A DNA stretch of 64,000 bases. Source: Patiriisocius_A hiemis. GTDB taxonomy: Bacteria; Bacteroidota; Bacteroidia; Flavobacteriales; Flavobacteriaceae. A program made the position numbers and the translations under genes. Positions 17,458-24,765 of this stretch are shown piece by piece. The notes under the pieces were generated by a model that had not been told where the DNA came from, did no database searches, and worked only from the letters and a program-made list of their open reading frames with translations. Where the stretch lies: NCBI RefSeq assembly GCF_031846325.1, contig NZ_JAVRHZ010000006.1, positions 62,001-126,000 of the forward strand, written 5' to 3'. How positions within the stretch are numbered: position 1 is the first letter of the stretch; each line of letters opens with the position of its first letter.

Positions 17458-18072
17458 TTATTCTAAACACTTTAAAAATTGTTCTCTTTCAATTTCTTTG
17501 GCTCCTAAGCTTTCTAGATGAGGCGTATACATTTGACAATCTATAAATCTATATTTTTTAACTTTTAAAAAATTAACCAAATAGTATAATCCAACTTTTG
17601 ATGCATCACTAACCTTACTAAACATACTTTCTCCACAATATATTTTTTTGTCTTGTAAATCAACCCCATATAGCCCCCCTACTAGCTCTTTTCCTTGCCA
17701 TACCTCAACAGAAAGTATATGCCCCTTTTTATATAAATTGCTGTAAGCATCAATCATTTGTTCTGTGATCCAAGTACCTTTTTGTCCTCCTCTAGTAATG
17801 GTTGCACAATTGGTAATTACATCTTTAAATTTAGTGTTAAATGTTACTGAAAAGTGATTATCTCTAATTGTCTTTTTTAAACTTTTTGAAACTTTAAAGT
17901 CCTCCAAAAACAAGACCATTCTTGGGTTTGGAGACCACCACAAAATAGGTTGGTCCTCTTCATACCAAGGAAAAATACCTGAATTGTATGCGGCTAGCAA
18001 ACGCTCTTGAGACAAATCACCTCCTACTGCCAAGAGTCCGTCTTTATTTGCTTTTGAAGGATGTAGAAACAT
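17458..18072 (-). CDS. aat: Leucyl/phenylalanyl-tRNA-protein transferase
   Basis: Transfers leucine or phenylalanine from charged tRNA to proteins with N-terminal arginine or lysine, marking them for Clp proteolysis (N-degron pathway). The 204 residues contain DGLLAVGGDLSQERLLAAY, GIFPWYEEDQPILWWSPNPR, ESMFSKVSDASKVGLYYL and IDCQMYTPHLESLGA, all family signatures. The N-terminus is a few residues shorter than typical; no better start was found upstream before an in-frame stop. Confidence 0.95.
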   Translation of the reverse strand: MFLHPSKANKDGLLAVGGDLSQERLLAAYNSGIFPWYEEDQPILWWSPNPRMVLFLEDFKVSKSLKKTIRDNHFSVTFNTKFKDVITNCATITRGGQKGTWITEQMIDAYSNLYKKGHILSVEVWQGKELVGGLYGVDLQDKKIYCGESMFSKVSDASKVGLYYLVNFLKVKKYRFIDCQMYTPHLESLGAKEIEREQFLKCLE

Positions 18073-18222
18073 ATAATTAAAACCGCTATTTAAGGATACA
18101 AGGTATTAATTTAAGATTGTTTTATAAATACAATTTTGACACTTAAGTAAAAGTGTTCGAGCATTTTTATTGTCAAAACTGGATAAGTAAGCCTTATAGA
18201 TACCTACCCTCTAAGCAATTTA

Positions 18223-19599
18223 TTAAAAAAGTAATAATCCAGTTAAAAACACCACACATCCTACTAACATAAGTATCAAAGTATATGGTAAAATCTCTCG
18301 AGCTTTTAATTTTGTGATTCCCAATAAAGGTAATGCCCAGAAGGGTTGCAGCATATTAGTTATTTGATCTCCATATGCTAGGGCCATAATTGCTTTAGGT
18401 AATGGCACTCCTAATTTTAAAGCAGATTCAACAACAATAGGCCCCTGTACCGCCCATTGTCCTCCTCCACTAGGCACAAAAACATTTACTAGACCTGCGC
18501 TAAAAAAAGTAAAAATAGGAAGTGTAGTTTCTGTTGCAATAGAAACAAAAAAGTTAGAAATTTCCACCACCATGCCACTATCACGCATAATCCCCATAAT
18601 ACCAAAGTATAAAGGAAATTGAATTAATATTCCCGTTGCTCCTTTAATAGCTTCGTCTAATGCTCTTAGAAAACTTGAAAAATTACCATGCAAAACTAAC
18701 GCTAGCCCAAGCATAAAAAAATTAAGCAAGTTTGGTGTTATTGCTAGACTACTTAAATTACCGAAATATTGATAAAAAAATACGCCTAGCACCAATACTC
18801 CAAAACCAATACCTACCCATTTTGAAAAATCAATCCGTTCTGCACCTTCAAGTTTTTTGGTTTGAGGACTTTCAGTTACATAAGCCGGTAAATTAATTTC
18901 TGTAGTTTTTACTCTTTTTGAAGTTTGATATAACACAAACGGTAATAAAATTAACAACACTAGAAATAAAAGTAGATTTTGTGTACTAAAAATAGTTTCA
19001 GAAAAAGATATTGCATTTGGTAAATTTTGTACTACTCCTACATCACTAATGCCCATCATTAAGCTTGCCAAATGTCCACTTTCGGCAACTTTAAGAGGGG
19101 CGCTACCACTTATACCTCCATGCCAAACCATAAGACCAACATATCCTGCGGCACCAATTAGTGGGTAGTTTATTTTAAAATTTCTTTCCTGGGCAGCTTC
19201 CGCAACTTTACGTGCCATAATAGCTCCAAAAATGAGTCCTAAGCCCCAATTGAAAAAAGAAACTAATAAAGTGGTTACGCATACTAAAACCACAGCATTT
19301 GATGTATTACTCACAAGATTAGTTAACCTCTTAATAAGTTTGCTCATAGGCTTGCTAAGAACTAAAATATGCCCAAGTACTAGTATAAGCATCATTTGGT
19401 AAGCAAAAACCAGTAGGTTAGTGTTCCAAATACCATTTTCCCAATAAGATAGTATTGCTAAAAAGTGATTTTCTGAACCTGGAGCTTCAGTAAAAAAATA
19501 GGCTAGGGCTATGGTGAGTATAGTAAGTAAAACGGCTATTGTAAAAGGAGAGGGTAAAAATCTTTTAAAGAGATTTTCTATAGTAGTAGTTATTTGCAT
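18223..19599 (-). CDS. Short-chain fatty acid transporter, AtoE family
   Basis: Inner-membrane transporter of the AtoE/short-chain fatty acid family, 458 residues with about eleven hydrophobic helices. Recognisable parts are FLPSPFTIAVLLT at the start, NWGLGLIFGAIMARKVAE near 118, WHGGISGSAPL and NVFVPSGGGQWAVQGP near 375, and DQITNMLQPFWALPLLGI near the end. The expected substrate is acetoacetate or a short-chain fatty acid. No acetoacetate-CoA transferase genes are adjacent, so the substrate is inferred from family only. Confidence 0.88.
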   Translation of the reverse strand: MQITTTIENLFKRFLPSPFTIAVLLTILTIALAYFFTEAPGSENHFLAILSYWENGIWNTNLLVFAYQMMLILVLGHILVLSKPMSKLIKRLTNLVSNTSNAVVLVCVTTLLVSFFNWGLGLIFGAIMARKVAEAAQERNFKINYPLIGAAGYVGLMVWHGGISGSAPLKVAESGHLASLMMGISDVGVVQNLPNAISFSETIFSTQNLLLFLVLLILLPFVLYQTSKRVKTTEINLPAYVTESPQTKKLEGAERIDFSKWVGIGFGVLVLGVFFYQYFGNLSSLAITPNLLNFFMLGLALVLHGNFSSFLRALDEAIKGATGILIQFPLYFGIMGIMRDSGMVVEISNFFVSIATETTLPIFTFFSAGLVNVFVPSGGGQWAVQGPIVVESALKLGVPLPKAIMALAYGDQITNMLQPFWALPLLGITKLKAREILPYTLILMLVGCVVFLTGLLLF

Positions 19600-19605
19600 C
19601 TAGTA

Positions 19606-19636
19606 AAAATAAAAAATCCTGCCAATTGGTAAGATT
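19606..19636 (-). terminator. CCAATTGG-core terminator after the retropepsin gene
   Basis: On the minus strand AATCTTACCAATTGGCAGGATT (two imperfect pairs) is followed by a long T-rich tract, a good intrinsic terminator for the gene ending at 19642. Its core is shared with the hairpin at 20351-20376 and the palindrome at 49724-49739. Confidence 0.7.
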
Positions 19637-19641
19637 CATTC

Positions 19642-20061
19642 CTAAAACTCTAGTATTATAATCTTCTTTTTATAATCTAATGTCATCTTTAATCCATTAA
19701 AAAAGATGTTAGACCCAATAAGTGGAGATGCATTTTCTAATCCCGTACATCCAACAGTAATATCTTTAAACGATTTTATTGGTTTATTTGATGTATTTAG
19801 TATTGTGATATCTAAGTTGTGATTCCAAAATTTAACTGGTGCTTGAGTAATTCCATATCCATCAATGGAAGTCTTAGAATCTTCGACAACATTTAATCCT
19901 ACTTTGTTAATTAAGAATTTTGGAAATATTGTTAAATCAGATCCTGTATCGATTAAAGCTTCAGCAATATAGCTCTTCCCGTTTTTGGGGTTAGTATAAA
20001 GTAGAGGAATTAGAGGTCTATATCTTCCTTCCTGTTCTGTAAATGGATATTCTACTTTCAA
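19642..20061 (-). CDS. Retropepsin-like aspartic protease
   Basis: A 139-residue single-domain aspartic protease of the retropepsin-like type. The catalytic motif is in ALIDTGSDLTIFP (D near 38), and the second family feature is LIGSNIFFNGLKMTLDY near 113-129. One catalytic aspartate per chain implies a homodimer. No signal peptide, so cytosolic. The start codon is TTG, overlapping the stop of the small upstream gene as TTGA, which suggests translational coupling. Substrate unknown. Comparable protease/small-protein pairs exist in other bacteria and have been suspected of toxin-antitoxin-like behaviour, but this is inference. Confidence 0.8.
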   Translation of the reverse strand: MKVEYPFTEQEGRYRPLIPLLYTNPKNGKSYIAEALIDTGSDLTIFPKFLINKVGLNVVEDSKTSIDGYGITQAPVKFWNHNLDITILNTSNKPIKSFKDITVGCTGLENASPLIGSNIFFNGLKMTLDYKKKIIILEF

Positions 20062-20237
20062 AAGACAAAAGAATATTTTGAACTTGGGACAAAACTTAAA
20101 ATATACTCTCTCCCACTAGCTTCAGCGATTTTATCAACTTCTTCAATTTTAGTTCCTTGCGCTAAAATTTTATCGGTTTTTAAATCTTTAGCTATATATG
20201 TATACAAAACAACTTTATTTTTATTTTCTTCGACCAT
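20058..20237 (-). CDS. Small protein paired with the retropepsin-like protease
   Basis: A 59-residue open frame with ATG at 20237 and TGA at 20058-20060. It starts MVEENKNKVVLYTYIAK and has an alternating pattern (I-L-A-Q-G then a helix with I-E-E-V-D-K-I, then a strand ending V-P) resembling the DUF5678-type small proteins that often sit before retropepsin-like genes. The four-base overlap TTGA with the protease start supports it being real. No catalytic residue is visible. It may regulate, chaperone or be a substrate of the protease. Confidence 0.65.
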   Translation of the reverse strand: MVEENKNKVVLYTYIAKDLKTDKILAQGTKIEEVDKIAEASGREYILSFVPSSKYSFVF

Positions 20238-20350
20238 TTACATAATTTTAATGCTAAACAACGTGCATTTATTATACCAATTTAAAATAAAAATACATCA
20301 AATAAGAGAATTTGGGCAAAAAATACTAACATTTGGTTGTTAGTAACGAT

Positions 20351-20376
20351 AAAATCCTACCAATTGGCAGGATTTT
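20351..20376 (-). terminator. CCAATTGG-core terminator after the DUF3127 gene
   Basis: An 11-bp arm pair AAAATCCTACC / GGCAGGATTTT (one G-T pair) around AATT. It lies 24 bases past the stop of the DUF3127 gene, the right place for its terminator. Nearly the same hairpin ends the retropepsin gene. Confidence 0.65.
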
Positions 20377-20399
20377 ATGATTATTTAAATCTTAACTAG

Positions 20400-20774
20400 C
20401 TAAAAAGGAAGGTCATCGTGATCTTCTTCTTTTAAGTCGTTTGCAGGTTCAAAAGCTTCTGCTGGAGGTATAGGAGGCATATCTGCAGAAACGGATTGGT
20501 CTACATTTTCTATTCGCCATCCTTGTATAGAGTTAAAATACTTTACCTCTCCTTGAGGGTTTGTCCACTCTCTACCTCTAAGGTTGATACTTACTTTTAC
20601 ATTTTGACCCACTTGATAATTGTTTAATAGGTCTGTTTTATCTTGTACAAACTCAACTAATATATGTTGTGGGTATTGCTCTTCAGTAGTGATTACTAAT
20701 TCTCTTTTTCTAAAACCGTTGTTTCCGTAGGTTTTAGTTTCGTCAATTAATTTTATTTTTCCTTGAATTTCCAT
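20400..20774 (-). CDS. DUF3127 protein with an SSB-like acidic tail
   Basis: A 124-residue protein: an N-terminal OB-fold-like region (KRELVITTEEQYPQHILVEF, then GQNVKVSINLRGREW) as in DUF3127, a proline-rich stretch near 99-110, and an acidic end EEDHDDLPF. That tail matches the C-terminal tip of single-stranded DNA-binding proteins (compare EEDDLPF of ssb in this window), through which SSB recruits repair proteins. Role is inferred to be nucleic-acid related; the biochemical function is not established. Confidence 0.85.
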   Translation of the reverse strand: MEIQGKIKLIDETKTYGNNGFRKRELVITTEEQYPQHILVEFVQDKTDLLNNYQVGQNVKVSINLRGREWTNPQGEVKYFNSIQGWRIENVDQSVSADMPPIPPAEAFEPANDLKEEDHDDLPF

Positions 20775-20887
20775 ATTCTAATTTATGCTTTCTATTGTTT
20801 GTAATCAAACAGGCTGTAATTTAGTTTCAAAAGTAAAAACTTCAAAGGTAAAACCCTTACTTTTCTATACTGTTTTTTAACGAGTTA

Positions 20888-21718
20888 TCAAGAAGTGGTT
20901 AAAGCTTTCCAAGCTTCTTTAACATCCCCTTTTTTTAATAATTCTTGAGCTCTTTTGTGGGTATTAATATCTTCTGAAACAAATTGTAACGCGCTTTCTG
21001 GTAACCCTTCTACATTCCCTAACATCCCTAAATCGTTCCCAGTAAGAATTTTACTTAACCGTATTTTTTCAGGTAAGGCATCAACACCAATCCCTAAGGT
21101 TGTGAGAGGTTTGGGAACTACAAACATACCTTCTTTAGCTCTATTATACCAGTTTCCACCCATACGTGCCACCGCATCAATCTTGACTGGATCAATCTTT
21201 CCTTCGGTATCTAATATAGCTTCATTAATGTGTAGTTGCACCACCTCACAGATTACTAAATTACCTGCACCTCCTTCTTTACCAAGCTCAACTACTTCTT
21301 TTACTTTACATTCAAATTGTACAGGAGCCTCGGCTACTCTTGGAGGTTTTACTTTTTGTGAAGGAGATTCTGTAAAACCTGCTTTTACAAATTCATTTAC
21401 TCCCTTAGCATATTCTGTAGAAGACAATGACATTTGTTGTACCATAGGGTAGCTTACTATGTTTATAACTACTTCTTTGGTTTCTAGCACATTTTCCAAG
21501 GTATGTTTGGTTGTATTATTTCTAACTCTCCTTGCTGGAGAAAATATCATAACTGGAGGGTTTGCACTAAATACATTGAAAAAACTATAAGGAGAAAGAT
21601 TTACATTTCCTTTTAAATCTATTGTACTTGCAAAGCAAATAGGTCTAGGAGCAACAGCTCCCAGTAAATAACTATGCAATTTTCCTGTAGAAACTTCTTT
21701 TGGGTCTATTGTAATCAT
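20888..21718 (-). CDS. Flavin reductase-like FMN-binding protein
   Basis: A 276-residue cytoplasmic flavoprotein of the flavin reductase-like family (FMN-binding split barrel). The core is GAVAPRPICFASTIDLKGN, then LSPYSFFNVFSANPPVMIFSPARR near 40-65, which forms the flavin pocket. A C-terminal helical extension of about 70 residues follows. Relatives reduce flavin with NAD(P)H or oxidise other substrates; the actual substrate is not apparent. Single gene, divergent from the histidine kinase. Confidence 0.85.
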   Translation of the reverse strand: MITIDPKEVSTGKLHSYLLGAVAPRPICFASTIDLKGNVNLSPYSFFNVFSANPPVMIFSPARRVRNNTTKHTLENVLETKEVVINIVSYPMVQQMSLSSTEYAKGVNEFVKAGFTESPSQKVKPPRVAEAPVQFECKVKEVVELGKEGGAGNLVICEVVQLHINEAILDTEGKIDPVKIDAVARMGGNWYNRAKEGMFVVPKPLTTLGIGVDALPEKIRLSKILTGNDLGMLGNVEGLPESALQFVSEDINTHKRAQELLKKGDVKEAWKALTTS

Positions 21719-21812
21719 TGTACAAAGATATTTAATATTAAGTGCTTAAAAATGAAATTAAACAATAATAGTCACATATTTACTTTATATATTTAGCCAA
21801 TAATACTGCAAT

Positions 21813-22979
21813 ATGATTACCAAAAATTCGGTAAACCGTTGGATTTATATTTTAGGTTCGGTTACTATTATTAGTCTTATTTTATGGAATACGTATTCTT
21901 TTTTTAATCAGTTAAAAGAGAATGAACGAAATAAAATGTCCCTTTGGGCATCTGCTCAACAAGAACTTGAAGAATATCAATTAAGTGATAAAGCAGAATT
22001 AAGCCCTTTAATTTTAAAAACTATATCTAGCAATTCTACTACCCCTCTTGTAGTATATACGCATTCGCAAGACAGTTACACCTTAGGTAATTTTTCATCA
22101 AAAGACTCCCTAGAAATAGTTACAAATAATAGGTATGAAGAATATGTGGAGCGTTTCTCAAAAGAATACACCCCCCTTGAAGTTACTTTTCAAGGAGAAA
22201 AACTACAAACTATTTACTATGGAAATTCTCCAATAATTAACAAGCTTAAATATTATCCTGCTGGTTTAATACTCATTTTAGTCTTGTTTATTACAGCAAT
22301 TTATTTCTTTTATAAAACCTCAAAATCATCAGACCAAAACAAGCTATGGGCTGGTATGGCAAAAGAAACAGCACACCAAATAGGCACACCACTTTCATCA
22401 CTTGTAGGATGGACCGAAATTTTGAAATCTGAAAATATAAACCCAGATTATATCGCTGAAATTGAAAAGGATGTTGATCGTTTAAAAACAATAACTGAAC
22501 GCTTCTCTAAAGTAGGTTCTGTCCCAAAGCTTGAAAAAACGGAGCTTATTAAAGAAACAAAAGAAGCTTTTGATTATTTAAAGAATAGAAGTTCTAAGCT
22601 AATAGATTTTAAAATAGACACTCCAAAAGAGCCATTATACGTAATGCTAAATTCTCAACTATATGGCTGGACCGTCGAAAATCTAGTGAAAAATGGAATA
22701 GATGCTATGAAAGGTAAGGGAACAATCACAGTAAGTATTTCCCAAAATAGTAAATATGCCATTGTAAATGTTACTGATACTGGAAAAGGAATTCCTAAAA
22801 GTAGTTTTAAAAAAATATTTAACCCTGGTTACACTACCAAGAAACGTGGATGGGGGTTAGGACTATCGCTCGCAAAGCGTATAATCGAGGAATATCACAA
22901 CGGAAAGATTAAAGTGTCTAGTAGTAGCATTGGAAAGGGAACTACATTGCAAATCTCTCTAAAAATATTAAAAGAATAA
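21813..22979 (+). CDS. Membrane sensor histidine kinase
   Basis: A 388-residue kinase: helix 1 near 12-31, a small periplasmic region of about 115 residues, helix 2 near 149-169, then the phosphoacceptor segment KETAHQIGTPLSSLVGW with H near 189, and an ATPase domain with the N-box ENLVKNGIDAM, DTGKGIP and GWGLGLSLAKRI. The periplasmic part has no recognised sensor domain. No response regulator is adjacent; instead a zinc-ribbon membrane protein overlaps its stop (TAATG). Confidence 0.92.
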   Translation: MITKNSVNRWIYILGSVTIISLILWNTYSFFNQLKENERNKMSLWASAQQELEEYQLSDKAELSPLILKTISSNSTTPLVVYTHSQDSYTLGNFSSKDSLEIVTNNRYEEYVERFSKEYTPLEVTFQGEKLQTIYYGNSPIINKLKYYPAGLILILVLFITAIYFFYKTSKSSDQNKLWAGMAKETAHQIGTPLSSLVGWTEILKSENINPDYIAEIEKDVDRLKTITERFSKVGSVPKLEKTELIKETKEAFDYLKNRSSKLIDFKIDTPKEPLYVMLNSQLYGWTVENLVKNGIDAMKGKGTITVSISQNSKYAIVNVTDTGKGIPKSSFKKIFNPGYTTKKRGWGLGLSLAKRIIEEYHNGKIKVSSSSIGKGTTLQISLKILKE

Positions 22980-23320
22980 TGGCTAAAGAAAGACAAATAC
23001 TACATAAATCTAAAATTGCAAATAATTGTCCTACTTGTTATGCAAATAATGATTTAGAATTTACTTTTTCTCAAGAAATAGCAGAAAACCCTTTATTTAT
23101 AATGCCATCTAAAGAAGTAGAGGAAACATTATTTTGTCATAATTGTAACAATACTATTTATCCTGTGAATTGGGATGAAGATATTGAGCGAGTGTATGAA
23201 TACCACAAAAAATTAGCCGATCCAAATAAAGCCTCTTTTAAGCTTAAAACACTAGGGTATATTTTAGTTATTGGAGATATTTTACTGCTGCTATATTTAG
23301 TTTATTACTTTGCTAAATAA
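22979..23320 (+). CDS. Zinc-ribbon protein with C-terminal membrane anchor
   Basis: A 113-residue protein with CPTC (about 18-21) and CHNC (about 53-56), a spacing suitable for a zinc ribbon or rubredoxin-like knuckle, and one C-terminal membrane helix (about 91-110). No family name recognised. The ATG overlaps the kinase stop by one base, so it is translationally coupled and likely works with or regulates that kinase. This is inference from context. Confidence 0.75.
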   Translation: MAKERQILHKSKIANNCPTCYANNDLEFTFSQEIAENPLFIMPSKEVEETLFCHNCNNTIYPVNWDEDIERVYEYHKKLADPNKASFKLKTLGYILVIGDILLLLYLVYYFAK

Positions 23321-23324
23321 GATA

Positions 23325-23714
23325 TTATAGATTTTTAGCAATTGAACTTGCTAAGGCTTTGAACTCTTCCTCACTAAGAGTAACTTTATGAGAAAAAGTA
23401 GCATCTTTCATTTCATTTAAAGGAATTAAATGCACATGCACGTGTGGTACTTCTAGCCCAATAACAGACATCCCAATACGCTTACAGCTAACAGTTTTTT
23501 CTAACGCTAAAGCAACCTTACGGGAAAATTTCATTAATTCTTGATAAGTATCTTCGTCTAAATCAAAAATTTTATCAACTTCTTTTTTAGGCACACAAAG
23601 TGTGTGCCCCTTTGCGTTTGGGTTTATATCTAAAAAGGCTATAAAATCTTTGTCCTCTGCTACCTTGTAGCATGGTATTTCTCCATTTATAATCTTTGTA
23701 AATATTGAAGCCAT
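23325..23714 (-). CDS. HIT family protein
   Basis: Histidine-triad nucleotide-binding protein, 129 residues, full length for the Hint branch. The signature HVHVHLIPL near 97-105 contains the catalytic histidines, and FTKIINGEIPCYKVAEDKDFIAF is the typical N-terminus. Members hydrolyse nucleoside phosphoramidates or AMP-linked compounds. It starts one base after the greA stop and is probably cotranscribed with greA. Confidence 0.93.
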   Translation of the reverse strand: MASIFTKIINGEIPCYKVAEDKDFIAFLDINPNAKGHTLCVPKKEVDKIFDLDEDTYQELMKFSRKVALALEKTVSCKRIGMSVIGLEVPHVHVHLIPLNEMKDATFSHKVTLSEEEFKALASSIAKNL

Positions 23715-24191
23715 TTATTCTCTAGTGATTTCTAGTACATCAAATTTCATTACCCCATTAGGGACTTGTATTTCTGCAGTTTCTCCTACTTTTTTTCCTA
23801 ACAATCCTTTTCCTATAGGTGAATCTACAGATATTTTACCTGTTTTTAAGTCGGCTTCACTTTGTGCTACCAATTTATAGACCATCTCCATTCCATTAGT
23901 TTGGTTTTTTATTTTTACAGTAGAATGTACTAGAACTTTTGAGGTGTCTAGCTGCGACTCATCAATAACACGAGCATTAGCTAAAACCTCTTCCATTTTA
24001 GAAATACGCATCTCTAGCATACCCTGAGCTTCTTTAGCAGCATCGTACTCTGCATTTTCACTTAAATCTCCTTTATCCCTAGCTTCGGCAATAGCCTGTG
24101 ATGCCTTAGGGCGTTCTATGTCTTTTAATTGATTTAACTCGTCTCTTAACTTTTTTAAACCTTCCGCAGTATAATAAGATACTTTACTCAT
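23715..24191 (-). CDS. greA: Transcription elongation factor GreA
   Basis: Stimulates RNA cleavage by stalled RNA polymerase. The 158 residues show the N-terminal coiled coil with EGLKKLRDELNQL and the acidic tip region GDLSENAEYDAAKEAQ (D-x-x-x-E pair contacts the active site), then the C-terminal FKBP-like domain ending PIGKGLLGKKVGE. Standard length. First gene of a greA-HIT operon. Confidence 0.97.
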   Translation of the reverse strand: MSKVSYYTAEGLKKLRDELNQLKDIERPKASQAIAEARDKGDLSENAEYDAAKEAQGMLEMRISKMEEVLANARVIDESQLDTSKVLVHSTVKIKNQTNGMEMVYKLVAQSEADLKTGKISVDSPIGKGLLGKKVGETAEIQVPNGVMKFDVLEITRE

Positions 24192-24235
24192 AACTTCATC
24201 GTTTTTAATCTACAACCCCTTCAGTTTAGGGAATT

Positions 24236-24275
24236 AAAAAATCCCATGCACGACGGGATTGTAAATACAAATATA
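24236..24275 (-). promoter_or_regulatory. greA promoter box and leader hairpin
   Basis: Minus-strand -7 box TATATTTG lies at 24268-24275. Right after the predicted transcript start comes AATCCC-(9)-GGGATT followed by six Ts, a terminator-like hairpin at the 5' end of the greA mRNA. It may protect the transcript or act in attenuation. A clear -33 box was not seen. Confidence 0.4.
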
Positions 24276-24303
24276 CAAAAAATTAGTTTTTGGGTATTTG
24301 TTG

Positions 24304-24311
24304 TATTTTTG
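24304..24311 (+). promoter_or_regulatory. -7 box of the Rieske-like lipoprotein gene
   Basis: The octamer TATTTTTG fits TAnnTTTG and lies about 20 bases before the ATG at 24331. It is divergent from the greA box. Confidence 0.4.
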
Positions 24312-24330
24312 AAATTATATAAAATTGTAA

Positions 24331-24765
24331 ATGAAACGTCTCTTACTTTTATCCTTATTACTAGTTATTTTTTCAAGTTGTTCTAACAATGATGATGTGC
24401 GAAATGATAACCCAAACCTTATTGACCCTCTTGTGGATTTAACATTAAACTTAAGTTTGCCGCAATATCAATCTTTAAACTTCCCTGGGGGAAGTGTTTT
24501 AATAAATAGTCAGGGCATAAAAGGCATTGTTGTCTATAATGTAAACAATGACTTGTACACCGCTTTTGAGTTAAGTGATCCTAACCACACGCCTTCTTCT
24601 TGTTCTAGAATGGAAGTAGAAGCTCCTATCGCTACATGCCCTTGTTCTAGTGATGACAATGAGTACAACATTATCACAGGAGAACATCAAACAGATCCTA
24701 CGTTATTTCCTATGCAACAATATAGAATTACCAGAACAAACGATGTGATTAGGATTACTAATTAA
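24331..24765 (+). CDS. Lipoprotein with a degenerate Rieske-like fold
   Basis: A 144-residue lipoprotein (hydrophobic 4-15, FSSC with the cysteine at 17). The mature part resembles short Rieske-domain lipoproteins common in Flavobacteriaceae: YNVNNDLYTAFELSDPNH, then CSRMEVE and CPCSS. The cysteine pairs lack the expected histidines (C-x-H), so an iron-sulphur cluster is unlikely. Its stop overlaps the end of the opposing TonB-dependent receptor by four bases. Function unknown. Confidence 0.6.
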   Translation: MKRLLLLSLLLVIFSSCSNNDDVRNDNPNLIDPLVDLTLNLSLPQYQSLNFPGGSVLINSQGIKGIVVYNVNNDLYTAFELSDPNHTPSSCSRMEVEAPIATCPCSSDDNEYNIITGEHQTDPTLFPMQQYRITRTNDVIRITN

